Shown here: positions 7,472 to 14,321 of the stretch, piece by piece | How positions within the stretch are numbered: position 1 is the first letter of the stretch | Layout of the letters: the number at the start of each line of letters is the position of its first letter | Source: Planctomycetia bacterium | GTDB taxonomy: Bacteria > Planctomycetota > UBA1135 > GCA-002686595 | NCBI GenBank assembly: GCA_005778045.1 | Contig: SXKQ01000096.1 | Coordinates: forward strand, 1-17,052 | Length of the DNA: 17,052 nt | Reading direction: 5' to 3' | Program-made: the position numbers and the translations under genes | Notes under the pieces: model-generated | The model's input: only the letters and a program-made list of their open reading frames with translations | Told to the model about the DNA's origin: nothing | The model's database searches: none

Positions 7472-8044
7472 GCCCGGCAGCGCATGCCGCTTCACGAGCG
7501 GCATCTGCGCGAGCATGAAGGCGAAGGTCGCGACCGGCAGGCCGCCGACCTTGAACCAAATCCAGGCTTGGTCGTCGAAGGCGCGCCGCACGTATTCGTT
7601 GGCGCCCGCGAGGGCGAAGGAGAACAGCGCGAAGCGCAGCGTGAACTTGCGCCAGCCCGAGTCGTTCATCGGGAGCGCCATGCCGAGCAGGCTCTTCGCG
7701 AACAGCTTGCCGAACGCGAGCCCGCCGAGCAGCGCCGTGCCGATGAAGACTTCGACCACGGTCACCTTCAGCTTGATGAAACTCTCGTCGCCGAGCCACA
7801 CGGTCAGGCCGCCGAACACGACGACCATCCCGAGCGTGACCCACGTGAGCGGCGCGACCTTGCGCTCGACTTTCCATGAGACGCCCACTGCGACGAGCAT
7901 CGCCGCCATGAACACGGCCGTGCCCGGCACGAGGCCGAGGCGCGAGCTCGCGACGAGGAACACGACGAGCGGCCCGAGATCGACCGCGAGCTTGGCGTTG
8001 GGGGAGAGCTTGCCGTGAGCGGGGGTCTGGTCCGGAGTCACCAT
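7448..8044 (-). CDS. yciB: YciB/IspZ-family inner membrane septation protein
   Basis: This 198-residue protein has about five membrane segments and the family's recognisable blocks: DLGPLVVFLVAS near the start, FIGTALLGGLAFGK in the middle, and GWRKFTLRFALFSFALAGANEYVRRAF followed by WIWFKVGG and MLAQMPLV at the end. YciB proteins are inner-membrane proteins tied to cell envelope synthesis and septation; their precise activity is unsettled. The start at 8044 matches family length. The gene is divergent from mutY across a 61-base gap and converges with the hydrolase gene, sharing 24 bp. The C-terminal tail is short and polar. Confidence 0.9.
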   Translation of the reverse strand: MVTPDQTPAHGKLSPNAKLAVDLGPLVVFLVASSRLGLVPGTAVFMAAMLVAVGVSWKVERKVAPLTWVTLGMVVVFGGLTVWLGDESFIKLKVTVVEVFIGTALLGGLAFGKLFAKSLLGMALPMNDSGWRKFTLRFALFSFALAGANEYVRRAFDDQAWIWFKVGGLPVATFAFMLAQMPLVKRHALPGSQDPDAS

Positions 8045-8052
8045 GGGGCGGG

Positions 8053-8058
8053 AGGATA
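8053..8058 (-). promoter_or_regulatory. TATCCT -10-like element of yciB
   Basis: On the minus strand TATCCT ends eight bases before the ATG at 8044. No SD is present, and the -35 region is unclear. Initiation would give a leader of one or two bases. Confidence 0.4.
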
Positions 8059-8069
8059 GCAGCGCGCGG

Positions 8070-8099
8070 TTGTGGTGCGCGTGACGGTCGCGCTAGCTT
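8070..8099 (+). promoter_or_regulatory. Promoter of mutY, likely leaderless
   Basis: TTGTGG (8070-8075), 18 bases, then TAGCTT (8094-8099). Six bases later is the GTG start of mutY at 8106, where transcription would be expected to begin. No Shine-Dalgarno is visible. This is the clearest example of the short-leader pattern in the window. Confidence 0.5.
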
Positions 8100-8105
8100 G
8101 CGCGC

Positions 8106-9194
8106 GTGCCGAAGAAGTCGAGCAAGCAGCGGGCGACGGAGAGCGCGCACTTCGAGGGTCGAGCGCGCCTGATCGCGTGGTACCGCCGCGAGCGCCGCGA
8201 ATTGCCATGGCGACGCACGAGCGATCCCTACGCGATCTGGATCAGCGAGTCGATGCTGCAGCAGACGCGGGTCGAGGCCGTGATCGGCTACTGGCAGAGC
8301 TTCCTCGCGCGCTTTCCCGACGTGCGCGCGCTCGCGCAGGCTCCCGAGCAGGACGTGCTCGCGGCGTGGAGCGGACTCGGCTACTACCGTCGTGCTCGTG
8401 CCCTGCGCGCGGCCGCGCAGGCGCTCGTCGAGCGTCACGACGGCGAATTCCCGCGCAACGCCGAGCTTGTGCGCGAGCTTCCGGGTATCGGCCCCTACAC
8501 CGCGGGCGCGGTGCTCTCGATCGCGTTCGACCTGCCCGAGCCGCTCGTCGACGGCAACGTCGCCCGCGTGTTCGCGCGCTGGTTCGCGCACGAGGCCGAG
8601 GCGGTCGCGACGCAGAAGTGGGCCTGGGAGCGCGCGCGCGAGCTCGTTCCCACCGGCGCTGGCGCGGGCGAGTGGAATCAGGCGCTGATGGAGCTCGGCG
8701 CGACCGTCTGCACGCCGCAGCGGCCGCGCTGCGAGACATGTCCGGTCGCGAGCTCGTGCGCGGCGCTCGCACGCGGAGTGGTCGCGCGTATTCCGCGGCC
8801 CAAGGTGCGGCCGAAGCCCGTCGACGTCGAGCTGGTGGCGTGGGTGGTCGAGCGGCGGGGCTCGATCCTGATGGAAGAGCGCCCTGCGGACGGTCGCATG
8901 GCGGGCCTGTGGCAGCTGCCGACCGTGCAGGTCGCTCCCGCTTGGCCGGAGCTGTTCCCGACCCGCCTCGCGCTCGAGATCGAGCCGGGGCCGGAGCTCG
9001 GCGTGGAGCGCCACGCGATCACGCGCCATCGCATCCGCATGCTCCTGCGGCGCGGCGAGGTGGGGCGCGCGAGCTTGCCGGCGCAGCTGCGCTGGATTCC
9101 GCGCGACAAGGTGGCCGCGCTGCCGCTCACGGGCATGGCGCGCAAGGCGCTCGCGCGGGCCTTCGGGATCGGGAAGCGGGCATCCGGCGGCTGA
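8106..9194 (+). CDS. mutY: A/G-specific adenine DNA glycosylase
   Basis: The 362-residue product should excise adenine mispaired with 8-oxoguanine in base excision repair. The catalytic domain has LPWR (33-36), WISESMLQQT with catalytic Glu48, GLGYYRRA (89-96), helix-hairpin-helix LPGIGPYTAGA (124-134), and catalytic Asp148 in VDGNVARV. The [4Fe-4S] ligands Cys201, Cys208, Cys211 and Cys217 have the diagnostic C-x6-C-x2-C-x5-C spacing. The C-terminal NUDIX-like domain (from about 230) carries MAGLWQLP and the HAITRHRI segment, corresponding to the region that reads 8-oxoG. The start is GTG at 8106, six bases after a good -10 element. It stands alone, divergent from yciB. Confidence 0.97.
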   Translation: MPKKSSKQRATESAHFEGRARLIAWYRRERRELPWRRTSDPYAIWISESMLQQTRVEAVIGYWQSFLARFPDVRALAQAPEQDVLAAWSGLGYYRRARALRAAAQALVERHDGEFPRNAELVRELPGIGPYTAGAVLSIAFDLPEPLVDGNVARVFARWFAHEAEAVATQKWAWERARELVPTGAGAGEWNQALMELGATVCTPQRPRCETCPVASSCAALARGVVARIPRPKVRPKPVDVELVAWVVERRGSILMEERPADGRMAGLWQLPTVQVAPAWPELFPTRLALEIEPGPELGVERHAITRHRIRMLLRRGEVGRASLPAQLRWIPRDKVAALPLTGMARKALARAFGIGKRASGG

Positions 9195-9219
9195 AACGGA
9201 CCTGCCGCCTTGGTAGTCT
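9191..9219 (+). promoter_or_regulatory. Candidate promoter of the GT2 gene
   Basis: CTGAAA (9191-9196), 17 bases, then TAGTCT (9214-9219), ending nine bases before the GTG at 9229. The -35 overlaps the mutY stop codon region. No SD follows, so the leader would be two or three bases. Confidence 0.45.
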
Positions 9220-9228
9220 CGCCCCGCA

Positions 9229-10182
9229 GTGGACGCCCAATCGAGCCAGCCCCAGCGCACCGCTCCGCTCGTGCTCCCGTGGGAAGCGAGCGCGCACCGC
9301 GAGAAACTCTCCGCGCACGGCGTGACGATCGTCGTGCCCGTGTTCAACGAGGAGAAAGGCGTCGCGGGCGTGATGGATCGCCTCTCGAAGCTCGATGTCG
9401 GCGCGCCGATCGAGGTGATCGCGATCAATGACGGGTCAAAGGATCGCACGGCCGAGGTGCTCGCTGAGTGCGCGGCGCGCATTCCCAATTTGCGCGTCGT
9501 CACGCACCGCGTGAACCAGGGCTACGGTGCCGCGCTCAAGACGGGCTTCACGCACGCGCGCACGGAAGTGGTGGTCATCACCGACGCCGACGGCACGTAC
9601 CCCGAGGACAGGATTCGCGACCTGCTCGACCAGATCGACGACGGCGCCGAGATGGCCGTCGGTTCGCGCACCGGCGCCGACGTCCACATTCCGCTCGTGC
9701 GCAAGCCCGCGAAGTGGTTCCTGAAGCAGCTCGCGAGCTTCCTCGCCGACACCGACATTCCCGACCTGAACAGTGGCCTGCGCGCGTTCCGGCGCGAGCT
9801 CGTGCTCAAGTACCGCGCGATTCTGCCACAGGGCTTCAGCTTCACGACGACGATCACGCTCGCGAGCCTCACCAACGGCCACCGCGTCGAGTATGTACCC
9901 GTCAACTATGCCAAGCGCTCCGGCAGCTCCAAGATCCGCCCGATCCGCGACACGCTCGGCTTCACCGCGCTGATCATCCGCACGGTGCTCTACTTCAACC
10001 CGCTGAAGGTCTTCTATCCGATCGCCTTCGCGCTGTTCCTGTGCCTGTGCGGCTTCCTCTACTACGACGTCTTCATCGATCAGAATCTCGGCGACAAGAC
10101 CGTATTCATCTTCGTCGCCTTCCTGCAGGTCCTCACCGTCGGTCTGCTCGCCGACCTGATCGAGAAGAAGTCGCGCCTGTAG
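9229..10182 (+). CDS. Family 2 glycosyltransferase, DPM1-like polyprenyl-phosphate sugar synthase
   Basis: This 317-residue GT-A enzyme probably transfers a sugar from a nucleotide donor to polyprenyl phosphate on the cytoplasmic face of the membrane. Motifs are VVPVFNEE (35-42), INDGSKDRT, NQGYGAALKTG, the metal-binding DxD as Asp119-Ala-Asp121 in TDADGTYP, GSRTG, and DLNSGLRAFRR. The C-terminus has two membrane segments, about 262-282 and 291-311, as in bacterial DPM1/GtrB-type synthases. The GTG start is the only plausible one that keeps the full N-terminal strand, and a -10-like element lies just upstream. A lipid-linked sugar product would suit the GT-C enzyme at 14318, although other genes and a hairpin intervene. 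Sugar identity is unknown. Confidence 0.9.
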   Translation: MDAQSSQPQRTAPLVLPWEASAHREKLSAHGVTIVVPVFNEEKGVAGVMDRLSKLDVGAPIEVIAINDGSKDRTAEVLAECAARIPNLRVVTHRVNQGYGAALKTGFTHARTEVVVITDADGTYPEDRIRDLLDQIDDGAEMAVGSRTGADVHIPLVRKPAKWFLKQLASFLADTDIPDLNSGLRAFRRELVLKYRAILPQGFSFTTTITLASLTNGHRVEYVPVNYAKRSGSSKIRPIRDTLGFTALIIRTVLYFNPLKVFYPIAFALFLCLCGFLYYDVFIDQNLGDKTVFIFVAFLQVLTVGLLADLIEKKSRL

Positions 10183-10187
10183 TGCCA

Positions 10188-10221
10188 AGCGGCCCGGGAT
10201 CGGGTGTGGCTCTGGGCCGCT
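10188..10221 (+). terminator. GC-rich hairpin after the GT2 gene
   Basis: AGCGGCCC (10188-10195) pairs with GGGCCGCT (10214-10221). Inward G-T and G-C pairs lengthen the stem to about 11 bp, leaving a loop of about 12 bases. No T tract follows. It could be a weak or factor-assisted terminator, or a regulatory hairpin before the 10262 operon. Confidence 0.35.
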
Positions 10222-10228
10222 GGGGGTC

Positions 10229-10255
10229 TAGAGTAGGGGGCCTGCGCTGGAGGAG
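10229..10255 (+). promoter_or_regulatory. -10-like TAGAGT and Shine-Dalgarno of the HEAT/VWA operon
   Basis: TAGAGT (10229-10234) could be a -10 element for an operon transcript with a leader of about 20 bases. GGAGGAG (10249-10255) is a strong ribosome site six bases before the ATG at 10262. The -35 region is not convincing. The SD call is much firmer than the promoter call. Confidence 0.5.
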
Positions 10256-10261
10256 AGCCCT

Positions 10262-12508
10262 ATGAAGACCCGACTGCTCGTTGCGACGCTGCTTGTGCTG
10301 GTCCCGATCGCCCTCTTGGACGCGACCCCGATGGCGCGCGTCGATGTCGGCAAGCTGGTGGCGGAGCTCAAGAAGAACCGCGACGAGGCGGAGCCGAAAA
10401 TCCTGGCGGAGCTCGGCGCGCTGCGCACGCGCGAGGCGGCGCTCGCGCTGGTGGAGCTGTACGACACGACGTTCGGGTCGATCTACATGCGACGCGAGGC
10501 GGTGAAGGCGCTCGGGAGCTTCGACGGCGTGGCCGATGCGGAGCAGGTGGCGCTGCAGAAGCTCTCCGACGTGGCGACGGCCGGGGACGAGCCGGAGTTG
10601 CGCGACATGGCGCTCGCGACGCTCGGCAACTGCAACCACCTCGGAAAGCACTTCCTGAAGGCGATCGTCGAGTCCGCGACGGAGGATGACGTGCGCGAGC
10701 GCGCGATGGAGCGCGTGGTGCGCATGGCGGATGCCGACGACCGCGAGTTCTTCGAGCGCGTCTTCAACGCGCCGATGGCAGAGAAGGACGCAGAGAAGGA
10801 GAAGGGCAAGGGCAAGAAGGACAAGGACGCGCAGCCCGAGCGCAAGGCGCACTCGGTGACGTCGATCCGCGAGCTCGCGTTCGAGCAGGTTGCGCAGGGG
10901 CTCGACCTGCCGCGGCTGTACGCGCAGTCGCGCGAGAAGGAGCGCGACAACATCACGGAGCTTTGGGGACTGCGGAAGCTCGCGCTGCTCGAAATCGAGC
11001 GACGCAAGGACAAGGGCCTGCGCGACCTCGCGGAGACGATCTACGGCGACCAGACGGAGCGAGACTCGGTACGCGTCGAGGCAATCCGCATCCTCGTCGA
11101 AGCCGACGGCGCGAAGCTCGCACCGCGGTTGCTCGAGGACGGGCGCGGCAACATCGACGTGATGCCGGAGATGCTGCGCCGCGCACTCGGCGACCACCTC
11201 GCGATGCTGCGCGACGATGCTACGGACAAGAAGCTCATCAAGCTGGTCGGCAAGGGTAAGTTGCACGAGCAGCGCTTCGTGCTGCGCGCGCTACGCGGCT
11301 ATCGCGACGAGAAGCTGCTCAAGACGCTCGCGAAGGAAGTCCTCGACGCGACCAAGAAGCCGCCCCCGAAGGGCAACGATCCCGAGTACAACGCGACGCG
11401 CGACCTCGTGCTGCAGACGCTGGCGACGCTCGGCGGCTCGGACAGCAAGGCGATCGAGCCCGAGCTCGAGACGGTGGTGGGCACGTGCAAGGACCAAGCC
11501 ATCGTGGCGGGAGCGCTCGATGCGCTCACGGAGCTGCGCAAGGGCGACGCGGCGTGGACGAAGCGCCTGACCGAGCTCGCGACGAGCCCGCAGGTCGAGG
11601 TGCGCAACGCGGCGCTTCTGCAGCTCGGCAAGAACGGTGACCGCGCGCACGCGATGGTGCTCGCGGCAGCGGTCTCCAACGCCGACTGGTCCACGCGCTT
11701 CGCGGCGCTGGACGGCCTGCTCGCGCTGCGTGCGAAGGAAGGCATCGGACCGATCGTCGAGCAGATGCAGAAGGAGAGCGGGCTGATGCTCACGCGCTTC
11801 GCCGACGCGCTCTGGCGGCTGTGCGGCAAGCCGTTCCGCACGTCCGCGCAGGCGTGGAAGGCGTGGTGGGACAAGGAAGGCGCGAGCTTCGAGCCGATCT
11901 CGCTCGCCGAGGTCGCGCGCCTCGAGGCCGAGGAGGAGATGCGGCGTCTCAAGCAGACGACCAAGTCCGCGCAGTTCTTCGGCATCCGCATCGTCTCCCA
12001 GCGAGCGATCTTCATTCTCGACGTGTCGGGCTCGATGTCCGAGGTGCTGCGCAGCGAGTACACCGGCAAGCAGGGCGCGCCGCGCATCGACGTGGCCAAG
12101 GCCGAGCTCCTGAAGTGCATCGAAGCACTCGAGCCCGAGAGCCTGTTCAACATCGTCGTGTTTTCGAGCGACGTCGACACGTGGCTCGACGGCGTGGCGC
12201 AGTCGAGCGGTGGCGATCGAGCGCAGGCCAAGCAGTTCGTCGCCGCGCTCGGTGCCGGCGGCGGCACGAACCTCTACGACTCGCTGCGCACGGCCTTCGC
12301 GGACCCGGATGTCGACACGATCTTCGTGCTGTCGGATGGCGAGCCCAGCGTCGGCGAGATCACCGATCCCGAGCTGATCCGCGAGCGCGTGGCCGAATGG
12401 AACCAGCATCGGCGCATCATGATTCACACGATCGGCGTCGGCGGTACGTTCCAGATCCTCGAGTGGCTCGCCACGGATTCCGGTGGTTCGCACCGGAAGT
12501 TCCAATGA
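10262..12508 (+). CDS. Exported HEAT-repeat and VWA-domain protein
   Basis: The 748-residue product has a basic start and hydrophobic stretch (about 1-22) acting as a signal peptide or anchor. It then has a long series of HEAT-like helical repeats (about 45-560), each with short helices rich in Ala, Leu and Glu. A Lys/Glu-rich linker lies at 174-196. The C-terminal VWA domain (about 578-748) has the metal-ion site complete: DVSGS (587-591), Thr669 in GGGTNLYDS, and Asp692 in LSDGEP. Such domains usually bind protein partners through a metal. No MoxR-type ATPase is adjacent, so it is not a typical MoxR-VWA pair. It is the first gene of a four-gene operon and its stop overlaps the next ATG by 4 bp. 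The cellular role is unknown. Confidence 0.88.
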   Translation: MKTRLLVATLLVLVPIALLDATPMARVDVGKLVAELKKNRDEAEPKILAELGALRTREAALALVELYDTTFGSIYMRREAVKALGSFDGVADAEQVALQKLSDVATAGDEPELRDMALATLGNCNHLGKHFLKAIVESATEDDVRERAMERVVRMADADDREFFERVFNAPMAEKDAEKEKGKGKKDKDAQPERKAHSVTSIRELAFEQVAQGLDLPRLYAQSREKERDNITELWGLRKLALLEIERRKDKGLRDLAETIYGDQTERDSVRVEAIRILVEADGAKLAPRLLEDGRGNIDVMPEMLRRALGDHLAMLRDDATDKKLIKLVGKGKLHEQRFVLRALRGYRDEKLLKTLAKEVLDATKKPPPKGNDPEYNATRDLVLQTLATLGGSDSKAIEPELETVVGTCKDQAIVAGALDALTELRKGDAAWTKRLTELATSPQVEVRNAALLQLGKNGDRAHAMVLAAAVSNADWSTRFAALDGLLALRAKEGIGPIVEQMQKESGLMLTRFADALWRLCGKPFRTSAQAWKAWWDKEGASFEPISLAEVARLEAEEEMRRLKQTTKSAQFFGIRIVSQRAIFILDVSGSMSEVLRSEYTGKQGAPRIDVAKAELLKCIEALEPESLFNIVVFSSDVDTWLDGVAQSSGGDRAQAKQFVAALGAGGGTNLYDSLRTAFADPDVDTIFVLSDGEPSVGEITDPELIRERVAEWNQHRRIMIHTIGVGGTFQILEWLATDSGGSHRKFQ

Positions 12509-13536
12509 GCGAAAGAGAAGCGCAGGACGGTCGCGCGAGCGACTCGCGCTGGCTGCGCTTCGCGGCGTGGAGCGTCGTGGGTCTGCTCTTGGTCTTCGCG
12601 CTGTTCCACTTCGGGGGCGTCGACGTCGACGAGCTGCTCGCCACCCTGTCTCGCCTGTCACCGACGACGTTTGCGCTCGCGCTGGGTATTCACACCGCCA
12701 TCTACATCGTGCGCGCCGAGCGCTTTCGCCTGCTGATTCCCGCTGCGCACCGCCCGCCGCGCGCCGCGTTGCTCGCCGTCACCTCCGCGCACAATCTCGC
12801 GGTGTATGCACTGCCGGCCAAGACGGGGGAAGCGACGCTGCCGATCTACCTCGGTCGTTCGTGCGGCGTCCCAACGGCGGAGAGCATCGCGTCGCTGGTG
12901 GTCTCGCGGCTCTTCGACCTTGCCGCCCTGTGCGCGTGCATGGGCGCGGTCACGCTCGCCCTGTGCGTCGGGGATCACTGGGACGGACCGCGCGCGCTCG
13001 GCTACACGCTCGCCGCGGGCTTGCTCGGTGCAGGATTGGCGTTTCTCGCGCTCGCCGCGCGTGGCGATGTCCTGCTTACGCCCTTGCAACGCCTGCTCGG
13101 TGCCGTGGGACTCGGGGCGCGGCTCGACAAGCACGCCGAGTCGCTCAAGAGCGCGCTGCGCACGGCTGGTCACGGGCGCCTGCGCGCCGGAGCGCTGGGG
13201 CTCTCGTTCACGGTGTGGCTGCTGATCTTCGCGTTCTATGGGGTCCTCGCGCAGGGCTTCGGGCTGCCCGAGGGGGTCGGCTTCCTCCACGCGAGCTTCG
13301 GCTCGAGCGTGGCGGTCCTGATGAACCTCGCCCCGATCAACTCCTTCGCCGGCTTCGGCACGCAGGAGGCGGGCTGGGTGCTCGGCTTCCGCTGGGTCGG
13401 CGTCCCGGCAGAAATTTCGCTGCCCGGCGGCGTCGGCGTGCACCTGGTGCAGCTCTTCGACACGGTGCTGTTCGGAATCGTCGGCCACCTCGTGATGGGC
13501 CTCGGGCGCGGCGCTCGGCGCCCATCCGCGGGTTAG
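12505..13536 (+). CDS. YbhN/LPG-synthase-TM-like polytopic membrane protein
   Basis: This 343-residue inner-membrane protein with about eight hydrophobic helices matches the LPG_synthase_TM/UPF0104 family. Recognisable parts are the first helix after a polar N-terminus, the RAERFRLLIP segment, HNLAVYALPAKTGEATLPIYLGRSCGV (a polar conserved loop with Glu), SLVVSRLFDLAAL, and the late MNLAPINSFAGFGTQEAGW segment. It has only the membrane module and lacks the catalytic domain of MprF, so it does not make aminoacyl-phospholipids itself. Relatives are proposed to move lipids or lipid-linked sugars across the membrane. The ATG overlaps the HEAT/VWA stop (ATGA). A TAGAGT at 13534-13539 in its stop region lies 14 bases before the next gene. 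Confidence 0.85.
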   Translation: MSEREAQDGRASDSRWLRFAAWSVVGLLLVFALFHFGGVDVDELLATLSRLSPTTFALALGIHTAIYIVRAERFRLLIPAAHRPPRAALLAVTSAHNLAVYALPAKTGEATLPIYLGRSCGVPTAESIASLVVSRLFDLAALCACMGAVTLALCVGDHWDGPRALGYTLAAGLLGAGLAFLALAARGDVLLTPLQRLLGAVGLGARLDKHAESLKSALRTAGHGRLRAGALGLSFTVWLLIFAFYGVLAQGFGLPEGVGFLHASFGSSVAVLMNLAPINSFAGFGTQEAGWVLGFRWVGVPAEISLPGGVGVHLVQLFDTVLFGIVGHLVMGLGRGARRPSAG

Positions 13537-13553
13537 AGTTTCGAGTCCCCGCC

Positions 13554-14321
13554 GTGTCCGCCTCCAACGCACTGGAACAGATCGAGCTCCACAAGGCGCT
13601 CGCCCCGCGCTACGCGTATCGCTACAGCTTCGAGTTCTCGCGCCTGTTTCAGGAGGACTGGCACCGCGAGATGCTGCGTCTCCTGCCGGAGAGGAGCGAG
13701 CGCGTCCTAGACCTCGGCTGCGGCACCGGCTTCTTCCTTGCGGAGCTCGAGGCGCTGCGGCCGGGCGCTGTCGGTCTCGACATCAGCCACGCCATGCTGC
13801 GCGTGAGCGAGCAGTACGTCCCCGGCGCACGGCTCGTGACGGCCGATGCGGAGCGCCTGCCGTTCTGCGACCAGAGTTTCGACGCGATCTTCTGCAAGGG
13901 CAGCCTGCACCACACCCGCGACCACGTGCGTTTCCTCTCCAACTGCGCGCGGGCGCTGCGCTCGGACGGGGTGCTCATCATGAGCGAGCCCTGCAACGAC
14001 AACTTCCTGATCCGCTGGGCGCGCGCGGCGATGTACCGCGTCTCGCCGCACTTCCATCCGGACGACAAGGGCTTCACCAAGACCGAGCTCGTCGGCCTGA
14101 TGGAGCGCGCCGGCTTCGAACTCACCTACGCGGGGCGCTACGGCTTCCTCGCCTACATCTTCGCGGGCTTTCCGGACCACATCGGGATCCTGCGCTGGAT
14201 TCCGGGCAACGCCTGGATCGTGCGGCGCATGCTCGCGCTCGACCGCTGGATCTGCTCCACGCGCTTCCTGCGCATCCTGAGCTTCCAAGTCGTCGTGTCG
14301 GGACGCCCGCGTCGCTCATGA
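13554..14321 (+). CDS. Class I SAM-dependent methyltransferase
   Basis: This 255-residue enzyme has a Rossmann SAM site: VLDLGCGTGFF (motif I, about 51-61), GLDIS at the second strand, DAERLPFCDQSFDAIFCKGSLHH (motif for adenine contact and the post-II region), and a GVLIMSEP strand. This is the Methyltransf_11 pattern, usually acting on small molecules, lipids or quinones. The C-terminal part from about 155 is aromatic and hydrophobic (YGFLAYIFAGFP), which may suggest a membrane-associated substrate. GTG at 13554 is the only sensible start, 17 bases after the preceding stop, with no SD. Its TGA overlaps the next ATG. The context suggests methylation of a glycan or lipid made by this operon, but that is inference. 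Confidence 0.9.
   Translation: MSASNALEQIELHKALAPRYAYRYSFEFSRLFQEDWHREMLRLLPERSERVLDLGCGTGFFLAELEALRPGAVGLDISHAMLRVSEQYVPGARLVTADAERLPFCDQSFDAIFCKGSLHHTRDHVRFLSNCARALRSDGVLIMSEPCNDNFLIRWARAAMYRVSPHFHPDDKGFTKTELVGLMERAGFELTYAGRYGFLAYIFAGFPDHIGILRWIPGNAWIVRRMLALDRWICSTRFLRILSFQVVVSGRPRRS

Noticed and set aside
7431..9503. A 690-codon minus-strand open frame opposite mutY
   Set aside because: The translation is low-complexity Arg/Ala-rich and runs antisense to a full-length MutY with all catalytic and Fe-S residues. No family motif is seen.
10262..12508. MoxR-VWA or VWA-based defence system
   Set aside because: No MoxR/AAA ATPase, protease, nuclease or kinase partner lies nearby, and the protein has an export signal. 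An envelope role fits better.
12505..13536. MprF-type aminoacyl-phosphatidylglycerol synthase
   Set aside because: Only the membrane module is present. The C-terminal catalytic domain needed for transfer from aminoacyl-tRNA is missing.
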